A stretch of DNA of 64,000 nucleotides, taken from the NCBI RefSeq assembly GCF_000711895.1, contig NZ_JONO01000012.1, positions 1 through 64,000 of the forward strand, written 5' to 3'. This document shows, piece after piece, positions 15,604 to 29,953 of the stretch; the first letter of the stretch is position 1, and each line of letters begins with the position of its first letter. This DNA comes from Photorhabdus australis DSM 17609. Lineage in GTDB: Bacteria; Pseudomonadota; Gammaproteobacteria; Enterobacterales; Enterobacteriaceae. The position numbers and the translations under genes are program-made. Below the pieces are notes generated by a model. That model was not told the origin of the DNA, made no database searches, and worked only from the letters and a program-made list of their open reading frames with translations.

Positions 15604-16710
15604 ATGAAAAATGTGGGTTTTATCGGCTGGCGCGGTATGGTTGGCTCCGTATTAATGCAACGTATGGTTGAAGAGAGGGATTTTGATGCTATTCGCCCCG
15701 TATTCTTTACAACATCACAACACGGACAGCCGGCTCCTGATTTTACTGGCCAACAAGGTACATTACAGAATGCTTTCGATATCGAAGCCCTTGGTGCTTT
15801 GGATATTATTATTAGTTGCCAGGGTGGAGATTATACTAATGAAATTTATCCAAAGTTAAGAGCAACAGGTTGGCAGGGATATTGGATTGATGCAGCTTCA
15901 GCGTTGCGTATGAATGATGATTCCATCATTATTCTTGATCCGGTTAACCATGTTCATATTCAGGAAGGTCTTAATAAGGGTATAAAAACTTTTGTTGGTG
16001 GTAATTGCACCGTTAGCCTAATGTTGATGTCTTTGGGCGGTTTGTTTGCCAATGATTTGGTTGAATGGGCTTCTGTTGCAACTTATCAGGCTGCTTCTGG
16101 TGCGGGTGCTCGCCATATGCGTGAACTTCTGGTGCAGATGGGAGCTTTACATACCCAGGTAGCAAAAGAGCTGCAAGATCCGGCATCGGCTATTTTGGAT
16201 ATTGAAAGAAAAGTAACGGATTTCACTCGTAGCGGAGTTATGCCAACTGAGCAATTTGGTGTACCGTTGGCTGGTAGTTTGATTCCGTGGATTGATAAAC
16301 AACTTGATAACGGCCAAAGCCGTGAAGAGTGGAAAGGGCAGGCAGAGACTAATAAGATCCTCAATACCGGTAATAACATCATTACTGTTGATGGCTTGTG
16401 TGTGCGTATCGGGGCGCTGCGTTGCCATAGTCAGGCATTTACTCTGAAATTGAAAAAAGATATTTCGATTCCTGAAATTGAGCAATTACTGGCTGCGCAT
16501 AATGACTGGGTTCGTGTTATTCCAAATGATCGTGAATTAAGTATGAGCGAATTGACCCCCGCAGCCGTAACCGGAACTTTGAATACTCCTGTAGGGCGTT
16601 TACGTAAACTGAATATGGGGCCTGAGTATTTGTCTGCTTTTACTGTCGGTGACCAATTGTTGTGGGGAGCCGCAGAGCCTCTGCGTCGTATGCTACGTAT
16701 ATTAGATTAA
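15604..16710 (+). CDS. asd: Aspartate-semialdehyde dehydrogenase
   Basis: A 368-residue enzyme, E. coli-like in sequence throughout ([20 protein letters not shown]). It reduces aspartyl phosphate to aspartate semialdehyde for lysine, threonine, methionine and diaminopimelate. The catalytic cysteine is in [11 protein letters not shown] (~residue 136), and RHMRELL holds substrate-binding residues. The start is the second of two adjacent ATGs, 6-7 nt after AGGACA; upstream in-frame codons to 15544 lack family similarity. Monocistronic, with its own terminator. Confidence 0.97.
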   Translation: MKNVGFIGWRGMVGSVLMQRMVEERDFDAIRPVFFTTSQHGQPAPDFTGQQGTLQNAFDIEALGALDIIISCQGGDYTNEIYPKLRATGWQGYWIDAASALRMNDDSIIILDPVNHVHIQEGLNKGIKTFVGGNCTVSLMLMSLGGLFANDLVEWASVATYQAASGAGARHMRELLVQMGALHTQVAKELQDPASAILDIERKVTDFTRSGVMPTEQFGVPLAGSLIPWIDKQLDNGQSREEWKGQAETNKILNTGNNIITVDGLCVRIGALRCHSQAFTLKLKKDISIPEIEQLLAAHNDWVRVIPNDRELSMSELTPAAVTGTLNTPVGRLRKLNMGPEYLSAFTVGDQLLWGAAEPLRRMLRILD

Positions 16711-16734
16711 TTATTTTAATGTATTTTCTTTGTG

Positions 16735-16763
16735 AAAATCCACTCGTTATTCGGGTGGATTTC
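16735..16763 (+). terminator. Terminator after asd
   Basis: Stem AAATCCACTC / GGGTGGATTT (one G-T pair), followed by T-rich sequence. Confidence 0.8.
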
Positions 16764-16933
16764 TCTATATAGTATTCAATGGTTCTATTCATTGTTTCTT
16801 TATTGGTTTATTTTTGTTATGTTATATAAGTTATGTTAATGATTTTTTTGGTTTGAAAATAAAAAATTGGTCTTATAGGGGGAGATATAAAGCAAGATAA
16901 CCTACTGGATTTAAAGGTAAGGAATTAAGAGAG

Positions 16934-17646
16934 TTGGCGAAAACTTTATCTTTTCGCTATCTAACTCATAGTAAAATAAGAATGGACTTTAATTCAAAAA
17001 TAAATCTTTTTGTAGAGGATATACTAGGTCAGGTTCGTATTCACTGTTTATCTTCAAATGGTGCAATTGAGATTATTCAGTTTGAAATAGATCACTTAAA
17101 AGAACAAGCTTTCTATTTGACAGCAAACAGAGTAAAGCAATATGCAATAATTGAAAGGGAAAAAGAGAAATCAAGTTATACTAATCTTATATTAAAACAG
17201 ATCGGGTTTGTTGGTGGTGGTACTCAAATTCTTGCAGGTTATACAGTCTGTAAAGCTTCTTTAGGGTTAGCGTGTGCCTCATTCGGTGCGCCATTAATGG
17301 CTCATGGGTATAATAATGTTGTTGAAAGTGGATATGATTTACTGTACAGAGAAAATATTAATGGTGGTGTTAGGGACGGATATAGGTATGGTTGCTAATA
17401 AAATTGGTTTAAGTGATAAAGATGCAGATATTACTTATGCAAAGGTTGATTTAGCACTTTCAGGTTAGTGGCATTTTTAGAAAAGTTTTGAAGCCAAGAG
17501 AGAAATCTTGGAGTTTATTTAGAAATATTAATAGCGATTTTACCAGAGGATGGTAAGAAATGGATTCTTTAAGCTTAAGTATGGAAATGGCGGTTGATGG
17601 TGTTACTCTTTGGAGTATTTATAAGATAACAGAAGAAGAGAAATAA
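16934..17646 (+). pseudogene. DUF4225-like protein, disrupted by frameshifts and a stop
   Basis: The first frame (154 codons from a TTG at 16934) ends at 17398. It includes a glycine-rich hydrophobic segment (IGFVGGGTQILAGYTVCKAS) and VRDGYRY. The continuation is readable in other frames: ATG at 17388 gives MVANKIGLSDKDADITYAKV then DLALSG. A third frame gives RKVLKPREKSWSLFRNINSD, then a TAA at 17554-17556, then MEMAVDGVTLWSIYKITEEE. Together these reconstruct a C-terminus I associate with DUF4225 proteins, at least two frameshifts (~17385, ~17465) and one stop away from intact. Very AT-rich and unlike neighbouring asd. The family name is from memory; the disruption is directly visible. Confidence 0.68.
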
Positions 17647-17647
17647 T

Positions 17648-17803
17648 ATGGGTAAGGAACTAATTATATCTAAATTCGGTTATTCCTTGATTCCACCATT
17701 TAGGTTTTTAAATTTAAATGATGAGGTAATAAGAATAGGTGCGGTTATATTTTCAATTTTAATCATGATAATGTTTCCAAGGAAGTTTAAATATTCACAC
17801 TGA
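17648..17803 (+). pseudogene. Truncated small membrane protein, paralogue of the two following genes
   Basis: A 51-codon ORF whose second half (NLNDEVIRIGAVIFSILIMI, then MFPRKFK) matches the C-terminal third of the proteins at 17822 and 18266 (NLNSEVIRVGSVIFSILYAC, MLPKKY). The N-terminal two membrane segments are missing, so it is probably a remnant copy. Confidence 0.65.
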
Positions 17804-17821
17804 CCTTTAATGGTAATAACT

Positions 17822-18136
17822 ATGAATTATATTGATGTTACAATTTCCACTCAATCTACTTGGCAGGATATTTTTCTGTACTATCTTTTATCGTTAACGC
17901 TTTTGTTTTTTCTTTTTTTCATGAAAATTACTATAGAGAAAAGACGAAGCTATATTCTCTCTGTTCTTGGGTTTTTTATTATAGTAATGTTGGGTTCAAT
18001 TCAATTGTTTATTGTGAAATATGGTGGTTATCATGAGATTATATCAATGTTTATTAATTTAAATAGTGAGGTAATTAGAGTGGGTAGTGTGATTTTTTCT
18101 ATTTTATATGCCTGCATGTTACCAAAAAAATATTGA
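17822..18136 (+). CDS. Small three-helix membrane protein, candidate immunity protein
   Basis: A 104-residue protein starting MNYIDVTISTQSTWQDIFLY, chosen by alignment with its paralogue rather than the ATG 12 nt upstream. Three hydrophobic segments are visible (~20-38, ~48-68, ~88-102), separated by short charged loops. I know no named family. Its tandem copies directly behind a broken DUF4225-type gene, its membrane nature and its low GC are what one expects of immunity proteins accumulated next to an antibacterial effector, but this is inference. Confidence 0.6.
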   Translation: MNYIDVTISTQSTWQDIFLYYLLSLTLLFFLFFMKITIEKRRSYILSVLGFFIIVMLGSIQLFIVKYGGYHEIISMFINLNSEVIRVGSVIFSILYACMLPKKY

Positions 18137-18265
18137 AATTAGTTTTAGATTAGATGATTGTGAAATGAATTTGTTAATGGATAGAATAAGCTTATAATAA
18201 CTATCTAATTACTGAAAAAATCATAATATGTTTGTTGAGTATTTGTTGATTAAGATAGAAAAAAT

Positions 18266-18583
18266 ATGGATTATATCGATGTTATAATTTCTACCAAACC
18301 AACTTGGTGGGATATTTCTCTTTGTTACATTATGTCTTTAGTTGTTTTTATCTCATTTTATTTTATAAAAAAGATTGTGGACAAAAAAGGTAATTATATT
18401 TTGTCTGTTTTTGTTTCTATTTTAATAATTATATTTGGTTATATACAATTATTTGTTGTTGGCCTTAATGAGTACCATGATTTTATATCGAAATTCATTA
18501 ATTTAAATAGTGAAGAGATTAAAATAGGAAGTATGATATTCTCTATTTTATATGTTTTGGTCCTACCGAAAAAAGTTCGTTAA
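18266..18583 (+). CDS. Small three-helix membrane protein, second paralogue
   Basis: A 105-residue protein beginning MDYIDVIISTKPTWWDISLC. It is about 55-60% identical by eye to the product of 17822-18136 along its whole length, with the same three membrane segments and the C-terminal FINLNSEEIKIGSMIFSILY motif. A strong terminator follows at once. Probably the last of a three-copy tandem array; immunity function is proposed from context only. Confidence 0.6.
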   Translation: MDYIDVIISTKPTWWDISLCYIMSLVVFISFYFIKKIVDKKGNYILSVFVSILIIIFGYIQLFVVGLNEYHDFISKFINLNSEEIKIGSMIFSILYVLVLPKKVR

Positions 18584-18618
18584 TGAAACAAGGCGTGAAA
18601 TTAAAACGCCTTGTTTCA
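18584..18618 (+). terminator. Terminator after the membrane protein array
   Basis: A 13-bp perfect stem TGAAACAAGGCGT / ACGCCTTGTTTCA with an A-rich loop; it begins directly after the stop codon. Confidence 0.85.
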
Positions 18619-18623
18619 ATTAT

Positions 18624-19078
18624 TTAATAAATTCTGTCATCCAAAATACTATAACCACCAGTACCTGCGATAAGGTGATTCCAGGTAATGTTTGTATATT
18701 TTAACGAAATACTTTCCTGTGGTGGAAGCTCATTATGATTCAATGAATGCGGATGTAAAACACTTATTTCAGTGTTTATGGCACCAGTGATTTTTATATT
18801 GTAATAACGTTCTTGAGCACCATTTGAGTTATACCTGTTATCTTTTAAGTTGCCTCTTTGTTGGCTGCACTCACTCACCCCAGTCACATAGTTTGCAATG
18901 CTCCCGGGGATTCACTCCCTTGCCGCCGCGATGCAACTTGAAATCCATAGGGTATAAACTAATATCTGATCAAGATGGTTTGCTGGATATTTATTACCAA
19001 TAGAATCAACAGAAGAACATCCAGCAGATATTAATCCCTGTTTTTTCCCTTTATTGTCATTTAAATCATGTCAGCCAT
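18624..19078 (-). pseudogene. hcp (type VI secretion tube protein) pseudogene interrupted by an ERIC element
   Basis: The minus strand starts ATGGCTGACATGATT after a TAAGGG ribosome site and then shifts frame. It continues KKQGLISAGCSSVDSIGNKY, then NHLDQILV, the N-terminus of the enterobacterial Hcp1-type family. ERIC sequence (18830-18956) follows, and after it GAQERYYNIKITGAINTEIS, LHPHSLNHNELPPQESISLK and ITWNHLIAGTGGYSILDDR, the Hcp C-terminus. Roughly 55-60 central residues are missing. The frame is the same on both sides of the ERIC, but the ERIC adds a TGA. Hcp forms the T6SS inner tube and orphan hcp genes often travel with effectors. No other T6SS structural gene is present. Confidence 0.82.
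18830..18956 (+). repeat. ERIC element, copy 1 (127 bp)
   Basis: TATACC...GGTATA ends, exactly 127 bp, with the internal CACCCCAGTCACATAG and GCTCCCGGGGATTCACTCCC blocks typical of ERIC sequences. It lies within the hcp pseudogene and shares orientation with the other four copies. Confidence 0.9.
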
Positions 19079-19160
19079 ATTATACCCTTAGATTATATTT
19101 AAGTGATGTTTTACAGAAACATTAAATAAATTACACTTTATTGGTCATAAATAACAGATA

Positions 19161-19198
19161 AAAAAAGCGCCCATAGAAAATTAATATGAGCGCTTTTT
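19161..19198 (-). terminator. Terminator after gyrB
   Basis: AAAAAGCGC and GCGCTTTTT form a stem with a ~20-nt loop; U-run on the minus strand. It lies 20 nt after the gyrB stop. Confidence 0.75.
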
Positions 19199-19217
19199 AA
19201 ATTGATAATAATATCAA

Positions 19218-22743
<3,526 letters not shown>

Positions 22744-22764
22744 ATACCTGAAATGTAGATCCTG

Positions 22765-23865
22765 TTACAGGCGCATAGGCATCACGACATAAGCCGCATT
22801 GTGACTGGCACAGTCTTCTATCTGAACACTGGAAATAGCATCGGTCAGCAGTAAACGAACCTCTTCACATCTTAATGTGTTGAGTACATCCAGAACATAA
22901 CTGACGTTAAAACCTATTTCCATTTCAGTACCCTGATAACTAACATCTACAATTTCTTCAGCTTCTTCTTGTTCAGGGTTATTTGCTGTGATTTTCAGTT
23001 GGTTTTTACTGAAATAGAGGCGAACCCCCCGGAATTTCTCATTAGAAAGAATGGCAGCGCGTGAAAAAGCTTGTTTCAACATATCACAACTGGCTTCCAG
23101 GGTTTTATCTGGGCTCTTCGGTAATACGCGGCGATAATCAGGGAAACGCCCATCCACCAGTTTAGAGGTGAAAATAAAATCGCCAACATGGGCACGAATA
23201 TTGTTACTGCCGATTTGTAACTGTAGCGGAGTATCGCCGCCGTCTAGCAGTCTCATCAGCTCAATAACGCCTTTGCGTGGCACGATTACCGAATGGGAAG
23301 GTAGATTTTGACCGATTCCCATAGAACAGACTGCCAGACGGTGACCATCCGTTGCCACTGTACGCAATTCTTCGCCTTCGGTTTCAAACAACATACCGTT
23401 GAGGTAATAGCGGACATCCTGATGAGCCATAGAGAACTGGGTTGATTCAATAAGCCGTTTCAGTGTGGCTTGTGGCAGTGAGAATTCAACTTCACTTTGC
23501 CAGTCATCAAGATTTGGAAAGTCAGCAGCAGGCAATGTGGAAAGTGAGAAACGGCTGCGGCCGGAACGTACTAACAAGCGGTCACCATCCAGTTCCACAC
23601 TGATTTCAGCACCATCCGGCAAACCGCGCCAGATATCAAAGAACTTACGTGCCGGTACAGTGGTTGCACCTTCTTCGTGTGGCAATGAAAGCGTAACACG
23701 TGCCATCATTTCCATTTCTAAATCTGTACCGGTCAATAACAGAGAACTTTCTGTTACCTGTAGTAATAAATTACCAAGAATAGGCAGAGTAGGACGCCCA
23801 CCCAGCGGGCTACTGACCTGTTGCAGTGGTTTTAGTAATTGCTCACGTTCAATGATAAATTTCAT
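22765..23865 (-). CDS. dnaN: DNA polymerase III beta sliding clamp
   Basis: A 366-residue clamp of exactly the E. coli length, starting MKFIIEREQLLKPLQQVSSP and ending AAYVVMPMRL, the region that lines the partner-binding pocket. The dimer encircles DNA and tethers polymerase III, and binds Hda, MutS and ligase. It begins 4 nt after dnaA. Confidence 0.98.
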   Translation of the reverse strand: MKFIIEREQLLKPLQQVSSPLGGRPTLPILGNLLLQVTESSLLLTGTDLEMEMMARVTLSLPHEEGATTVPARKFFDIWRGLPDGAEISVELDGDRLLVRSGRSRFSLSTLPAADFPNLDDWQSEVEFSLPQATLKRLIESTQFSMAHQDVRYYLNGMLFETEGEELRTVATDGHRLAVCSMGIGQNLPSHSVIVPRKGVIELMRLLDGGDTPLQLQIGSNNIRAHVGDFIFTSKLVDGRFPDYRRVLPKSPDKTLEASCDMLKQAFSRAAILSNEKFRGVRLYFSKNQLKITANNPEQEEAEEIVDVSYQGTEMEIGFNVSYVLDVLNTLRCEEVRLLLTDAISSVQIEDCASHNAAYVVMPMRL

Positions 23866-23869
23866 AGCG

Positions 23870-25258
23870 CTAGGAAGACAATGTTCTGATTAAGTTAGAA
23901 AAATCCTCTTTGATGTCGTGACTTTCTTCGCGCAGTTGTTCTATTTTACGACAAGCATGCAGCACAGTTGTATGGTCACGTCCACCAAAGGCATCCCCGA
24001 TTTCAGGCAAGCTGTGATTGGTTAACTCTTTTGCCAGCGCCATTGCCATTTGCCTTGGACGGGCAACGGAGCGAGAACGCCGTTTGGAAAGTAAATCGGC
24101 CACCTTGATCTTATAATATTCAGCGACTGTTTTCTGAATATTATCAATAGTAACCAGTTTTTCCTGTAGTGCTAACAAGTCACGTAATGCCTCACGTACA
24201 AAATCAATAGTAATCGCTCGACCGGTAAAATTGGCATTGGCTATTACCCTGTTTAATGCACCTTCGAGTTCACGGACATTAGAACGCAGGCGTTTAGCGA
24301 TAAAGAAAGCGACTTCTCCTGGTAACTGAATTTCGTTTTCGTCGGCTTTTTTCATCAAAATAGCGACACGAGTTTCCAATTCAGGTGGCTCAATAGCGAC
24401 GGTTAAACCCCAGCCAAAACGGGATTTTAACCGATCTTCTACTCCATTTATCTCTTTTGGATAGCGATCTGATGTCAGAATGATCTGTTGATTACCTTCC
24501 AGTAATGCGTTGAACGTATGAAAGAATTCTTCCTGAGAACGTTCTTTATTGGCAAAAAACTGAATATCATCGATCAGCAATGCATCGACAGAGCGGTAAT
24601 AGCGTTTGAAGTCTTCTATTGCATTGTTTTGTAATGCTTTGACCATATCCTGGACAAAACGTTCAGAATGCATATAAACCACTTTGGCATTTGCTTTACG
24701 TGCCATAATACTGTTACCGACAGCGTGTAACAGGTGGGTTTTACCCAAGCCAGTACCACCATAGAGAAACAGTGGGTTATAGGCGCCACCGGGGTTATCT
24801 GCTACCTGTCTTGCGGCAGCGCGGGCAAGCTGGTTGGATTTACCTTCAACAAAGTTGTCAAAAGTATGTTTTGGATTAACGTTAGAGCGGTAGGACAGTT
24901 CTGGTTGTACCGCCGTATTATCCCAACTGGGACGTATTGATGTGTTCTGTGGTGCAGGTGTAACCGGTGCATGAGCAACAACCCTTTGCGGCGGGCTATC
25001 GCTTTGTGAAACAGGTTTATTGCCAACTTCGAAACGTAATAACGGTACTTCTGCTCCACAAAAGTCATTCAACAATCCATTGATATTGTTGATATATTTT
25101 TCTCTGACCCAATCCAAAACAAACCGGTTAGGAGCATAAAGTGCCAAAGTGTTACCACTTAACTCTGCCTGAAGGGGGCGTATCCACATACTGAATTCTG
25201 TGGCAGGTAATTCATCCTGCAATCGGGCAAGACATTGCTGCCAAAGCGAAAGTGACAC
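23870..25258 (-). CDS. dnaA: Chromosomal replication initiator DnaA
   Basis: A 462-residue initiator. The GTG start at 25258 ([20 protein letters not shown]) matches the E. coli start and codon; the ORF open to 25291 adds unrelated residues. Domain I is followed by a linker, then AAA+ domain III with Walker [10 protein letters not shown] and Walker [12 protein letters not shown]. The domain IV DNA-binding helix-turn-helix ends in [16 protein letters not shown]. It opens oriC and represses its own promoter. A DnaA box lies upstream at 25503-25511. Confidence 0.98.
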   Translation of the reverse strand: MSLSLWQQCLARLQDELPATEFSMWIRPLQAELSGNTLALYAPNRFVLDWVREKYINNINGLLNDFCGAEVPLLRFEVGNKPVSQSDSPPQRVVAHAPVTPAPQNTSIRPSWDNTAVQPELSYRSNVNPKHTFDNFVEGKSNQLARAAARQVADNPGGAYNPLFLYGGTGLGKTHLLHAVGNSIMARKANAKVVYMHSERFVQDMVKALQNNAIEDFKRYYRSVDALLIDDIQFFANKERSQEEFFHTFNALLEGNQQIILTSDRYPKEINGVEDRLKSRFGWGLTVAIEPPELETRVAILMKKADENEIQLPGEVAFFIAKRLRSNVRELEGALNRVIANANFTGRAITIDFVREALRDLLALQEKLVTIDNIQKTVAEYYKIKVADLLSKRRSRSVARPRQMAMALAKELTNHSLPEIGDAFGGRDHTTVLHACRKIEQLREESHDIKEDFSNLIRTLSS

Positions 25259-26099
<841 letters not shown>

Positions 26100-26115
26100 T
26101 AAAGCTAACCATCTA

Positions 26116-26475
26116 GTGGTTACGCTCGCTTTTCCGAGGGAGTTACGCTTGTTAACTCCCAAGCATTTCACTTATGTTTTCCAGCAACCCCAACGGGCAA
26201 GTTCACCAGAGATTACTATCCTTGGTCGCCTTAATGAGCTGGGGCATCCCCGCATCGGTCTTACCATAGCCAAGAAAAATGTTAAACGTGCTCATGAGCG
26301 TAACCGAATTAAACGGTTGGCCCGTGAAAGTTTCCGTTTAAACCAACATAGTTTGCCTCCTATGGATTTTGTGGTATTGGTTAGGAAAGGGGTTGCTGAA
26401 CTTGATAACCGTGAATTAACGGAAGCTTTGGGTAAATTATGGCGTCGTCACTGTCGCTTGGTTCGCGCCTCCTGA
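26116..26475 (+). CDS. rnpA: Ribonuclease P protein component
   Basis: A 119-residue RNase P cofactor with GTG start ([15 protein letters not shown]) as in E. coli. The RNA-binding RNR motif ([16 protein letters not shown]) is present. It helps M1 RNA mature tRNA 5' ends. It lies 16 nt after rpmH and overlaps yidD by 37 nt. Confidence 0.98.
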   Translation: MVTLAFPRELRLLTPKHFTYVFQQPQRASSPEITILGRLNELGHPRIGLTIAKKNVKRAHERNRIKRLARESFRLNQHSLPPMDFVVLVRKGVAELDNRELTEALGKLWRRHCRLVRAS

Positions 26476-26699
26476 TCGGATTAATCCGTGGATATCAGTT
26501 GGTGATAAGCCCACTGCTGGGACCCCGTTGTCGTTTTAATCCTACATGTTCTCAATATGGCATTGAGGCATTGAACAGATTTGGAATGATAAAAGGCGGT
26601 TGGTTAACAGTGAAACGCGTATTAAAATGCCACCCTTTACACGAAGGTGGTGATGATCCCGTCCCACCTAAAAAAAACAACGATAATAGAGAACACTAA
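26439..26699 (+). CDS. yidD: Membrane protein insertion efficiency factor YidD
   Basis: An 86-residue protein with the invariant [17 protein letters not shown] (three-cysteine) and [14 protein letters not shown] motifs and an N-terminal amphipathic helix. It supports YidC-dependent membrane insertion. It overlaps rnpA by 37 nt and ends 2 nt before yidC. Confidence 0.97.
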   Translation: MASSLSLGSRLLIGLIRGYQLVISPLLGPRCRFNPTCSQYGIEALNRFGMIKGGWLTVKRVLKCHPLHEGGDDPVPPKKNNDNREH

Positions 26700-26701
26700 C
26701 G

Positions 26702-28342
26702 ATGGATTCGCAACGCAATCTTCTTCTCATCGCTTTGCTGTTCGTTTCTTTCTTGGTCTGGCAAGCATGGGAAGCAGATAAAAATCCGCAACCAACGACA
26801 GTACAGGCCACGCAACAAACGGATATGCCGAGTGGTGAGAATCAGGCAGTGCCAGGCAGCGGGAAAGGTAAACTGATCACGGTTAAAACTGATGTGCTCT
26901 CTTTGACCATCAACACCCGTGGCGGTGATATCGAAGAGGCTGATTTATTAGCCTACCCTGATACCTTAGGTTCTAGCCAGCCATTCAAATTGCTGGAGAC
27001 AACACCTGCTTTCACTTACCAGGCGCAAAGTGGATTAACTGGTAGAGATGGCCCGGATAACCCGACGAATAGTGAGCGCCCGCTGTATACCACCGCACAT
27101 GATAGTTATGTATTGGCTAGTGGGCAGGATGAATTACGTATCCCGATGAATTTCGTCGCTAAAGATGGCGTTGTTTATGTTAAAACATTTGTCCTGAAAC
27201 GTGGTGAATATGCGATTAATGTAGATTATCGTATTCACAACACAACAGAAAAGCCATTACAGATGACCTTCTTTGGTCAATTGAAACAGAATGTTGAACT
27301 GCCAAAACATCGTGATACGGGTAGCAGTAACTTTGCGCTGCATACTTACCGTGGTGCGGCTTATTCTTCAGACGATAACAAATATAAAAAACATAGCTTC
27401 AGCGATATTGAAAGTGAACCCTTGTCTGTAACGACTAAAGGCGGTTGGGTTGCCATGTTGCAGCAATATTTTGCTACGGCATGGATTCCTTCAGCTAATG
27501 AAACCAGCACTTTCTATACTACGGCGTTAGGTAAAGGGATGGCTGCGATTGGTTATAAGAGTGCACCAATTTCTGTTGCAGCTAATAGTGAAAAAACGGT
27601 TTCTTCTACACTGTGGGTTGGTCCAGAAATTCAAGATGAAATGGCTGCCGTAGCACCTCATCTGGATCTGTCGGTGGATTATGGTTGGTTATGGTTTATC
27701 TCTCAGCCATTATTTAAGCTGCTGAAATTCCTGCATGGTTTTATTGGTAACTGGGGCTTCTCCATTATCGTTATTACCTTTATCGTGCGTGGTATCATGT
27801 ACCCGTTGACCAAGGCGCAGTACACCTCAATGGCGAAAATGCGTCTGTTGCAGCCTAAGTTAGCGGCTATGCGTGAGCGTATTGGTGATGATAAACAGCG
27901 CATGAGTCAGGAAATGATGGCGCTGTATAAAGCAGAGAAAGTGAACCCGCTAGGAGGTTGTTTGCCTCTGTTGATCCAGATGCCAATTTTCCTTGCTCTG
28001 TATTACATGTTGATGGGTTCTGTTGAATTGCGTCATGCGCCATTCGCAGGCTGGATCAATGACTTGTCTGCACAAGATCCTTATTACATCCTGCCGTTGT
28101 TAATGGGTGTGACGATGTTCGTTATCCAGAAAATGTCTCCGACGACCATCACTGATCCGATGCAGCAGAAGATTATGACCTACATGCCTGTCATGTTCAC
28201 CATCTTCTTCTTGTGGTTCCCGTCAGGTTTGGTTCTGTACTATATCGTCAGTAACTTGGTGACAATTATTCAGCAACAGCTGATTTATCGTGGGTTGGAA
28301 AAACGTGGTTTGCATAGCCGCGAGAAGAAGCCAGCGAAATAA
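26702..28342 (+). CDS. yidC: Membrane protein insertase YidC
   Basis: A 546-residue inner-membrane insertase (E. coli 548). An N-terminal TM ([17 protein letters not shown]) is followed by a large periplasmic beta domain (~60-330). The five conserved TM helices of the insertase core follow, with [20 protein letters not shown] holding the groove arginine and [20 protein letters not shown]. It inserts small membrane proteins alone or with Sec. Confidence 0.98.
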   Translation: MDSQRNLLLIALLFVSFLVWQAWEADKNPQPTTVQATQQTDMPSGENQAVPGSGKGKLITVKTDVLSLTINTRGGDIEEADLLAYPDTLGSSQPFKLLETTPAFTYQAQSGLTGRDGPDNPTNSERPLYTTAHDSYVLASGQDELRIPMNFVAKDGVVYVKTFVLKRGEYAINVDYRIHNTTEKPLQMTFFGQLKQNVELPKHRDTGSSNFALHTYRGAAYSSDDNKYKKHSFSDIESEPLSVTTKGGWVAMLQQYFATAWIPSANETSTFYTTALGKGMAAIGYKSAPISVAANSEKTVSSTLWVGPEIQDEMAAVAPHLDLSVDYGWLWFISQPLFKLLKFLHGFIGNWGFSIIVITFIVRGIMYPLTKAQYTSMAKMRLLQPKLAAMRERIGDDKQRMSQEMMALYKAEKVNPLGGCLPLLIQMPIFLALYYMLMGSVELRHAPFAGWINDLSAQDPYYILPLLMGVTMFVIQKMSPTTITDPMQQKIMTYMPVMFTIFFLWFPSGLVLYYIVSNLVTIIQQQLIYRGLEKRGLHSREKKPAK

Positions 28343-28384
28343 AAATAACTTCAACCAGTATTCATCCTGGTAGTTGTAACATAA

Positions 28385-28405
28385 AAGGCGGTCATTGGCC
28401 GCCTT
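28385..28405 (+). terminator. Hairpin between yidC and mnmE
   Basis: Stem AAGGCGG / CCGCCTT with 7-nt loop; the T tract is short, so it may attenuate rather than fully end transcription. Confidence 0.55.
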
Positions 28406-28458
28406 AACTATTTGAGTTAAAAGTAAAAATTGAGCTAAAAAGTAAAAGGAAGATAACC

Positions 28459-29823
28459 ATGAATACCACCGATACGATAGTCGCTCAGGCTACCCCACCA
28501 GGACGGGGTGGTGTTGGTATCTTACGTGTTTCTGGCCCGAAAGCCGCACAAGTGGCTGAGGTGGTATTAGGTAAGTTACCCAAGCCCCGTTATGCAGATT
28601 ATCTGCCATTTCGTGATGTAGATAATCGGGTACTCGATCAGGGAATTGCGATTTACTTTCCGGGACCTAATTCCTTTACTGGAGAAGATGTACTGGAGCT
28701 TCAGGGGCACGGCGGACCCGTTATTCTTGATTTACTGTTGAAACGCATTCTGACTCTGCCCGGTGTACGCATTGCTAATCCTGGTGAGTTTTCTGAACGT
28801 GCTTTTCTTAATGACAAGCTGGATCTGGCTCAGGCGGAGGCCATTGCTGACCTGATTGATGCTAGTTCGGAGCAGGCGGCCCGTTCAGCGATAAATTCCT
28901 TACAGGGCGCATTTTCTACCCAGGTTCATCAGATGGTGGAAGCACTTACTCACTTGCGAATCTATGTAGAAGCTGCGATTGATTTTCCTGACGAAGAGAT
29001 CGACTTCCTTTCTGATGGGAAAATTGAAGCCAGTCTGGATAACGTCATTGCTGAACTTGATCGTGTACGTTCTCAGGCTCGCCAAGGCAGCCTTTTACGT
29101 GAAGGGATGAAAGTTGTTATCGCTGGCCGGCCTAATGCTGGGAAATCGAGCCTGCTTAATGCATTGGCAGGTCGTGAAGCGGCGATCGTTACCGATATTG
29201 CGGGTACAACCCGTGATGTGTTGCGTGAACATATCCATATTGATGGTATGCCATTGCATATCATTGATACTGCGGGTTTGCGTGAAGCCAGTGATGAAGT
29301 GGAGCGTATTGGCATTGAACGTGCGTGGCAGGAAATTGAACAGGCTGATCGTGTACTGTTTATGGTAGACAGTACGACAACTGATGCGATTGAGCCTGTA
29401 GAAATCTGGCCTGAATTTATAGCTCGTTTGCCGGCATCACTTCCTATCACTGTTGTCCGTAATAAAACAGATATGACCAATGAAGAGACGAGTATTACTG
29501 AAGTGAGTGGTTACTCGCTAATCCGCTTGTCTGCTCGCAGTGGTGAAGGAATCGATTTGCTACGCGATCATCTAAAGGAAACTATGGGTTTCAATAGCAA
29601 TACGGAAGGTGGTTTTCTGGCTCGTCGTCGTCATTTACAGGCATTAAATACCGCAGCAGAGCATTTACAACAAGGCCATGGACAACTGGTGGTCGCCCGC
29701 TCAGGTGAATTGTTGGCAGAAGAGCTGCGTTTGGCACAACAAACATTGAGTGAGATCACGGGTGAATTCACTTCCGATGATTTGCTTGGAAGGATTTTTT
29801 CGAGTTTTTGTATTGGGAAATGA
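28459..29823 (+). CDS. mnmE: tRNA modification GTPase MnmE (TrmE)
   Basis: A 454-residue protein of E. coli length. An N-terminal folate-binding domain ([20 protein letters not shown]) precedes a G domain with [27 protein letters not shown] and NKTD. The helical domain ends in the catalytic CIGK motif. With MnmG it installs the cmnm5 group on wobble U34 of tRNAs. mnmG is not in the window. Confidence 0.98.
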   Translation: MNTTDTIVAQATPPGRGGVGILRVSGPKAAQVAEVVLGKLPKPRYADYLPFRDVDNRVLDQGIAIYFPGPNSFTGEDVLELQGHGGPVILDLLLKRILTLPGVRIANPGEFSERAFLNDKLDLAQAEAIADLIDASSEQAARSAINSLQGAFSTQVHQMVEALTHLRIYVEAAIDFPDEEIDFLSDGKIEASLDNVIAELDRVRSQARQGSLLREGMKVVIAGRPNAGKSSLLNALAGREAAIVTDIAGTTRDVLREHIHIDGMPLHIIDTAGLREASDEVERIGIERAWQEIEQADRVLFMVDSTTTDAIEPVEIWPEFIARLPASLPITVVRNKTDMTNEETSITEVSGYSLIRLSARSGEGIDLLRDHLKETMGFNSNTEGGFLARRRHLQALNTAAEHLQQGHGQLVVARSGELLAEELRLAQQTLSEITGEFTSDDLLGRIFSSFCIGK

Positions 29824-29953
29824 TGGTGTGAGATCTGGCAGATATTTATTTATTCGAGGCTCTTCTGATAATAAGCCTCAGAGAGTCGCTTTGATCGTAA
29901 TCACAAGATAATATAGGAAATTTTGTAGCACAATTAACTGAGGAAGTATGCAC

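Noticed and set aside
18624-18887. A separate 87-residue minus-strand protein
   Set aside because: Its first third is ERIC sequence and the rest is the Hcp C-terminus; it is part of the hcp pseudogene.
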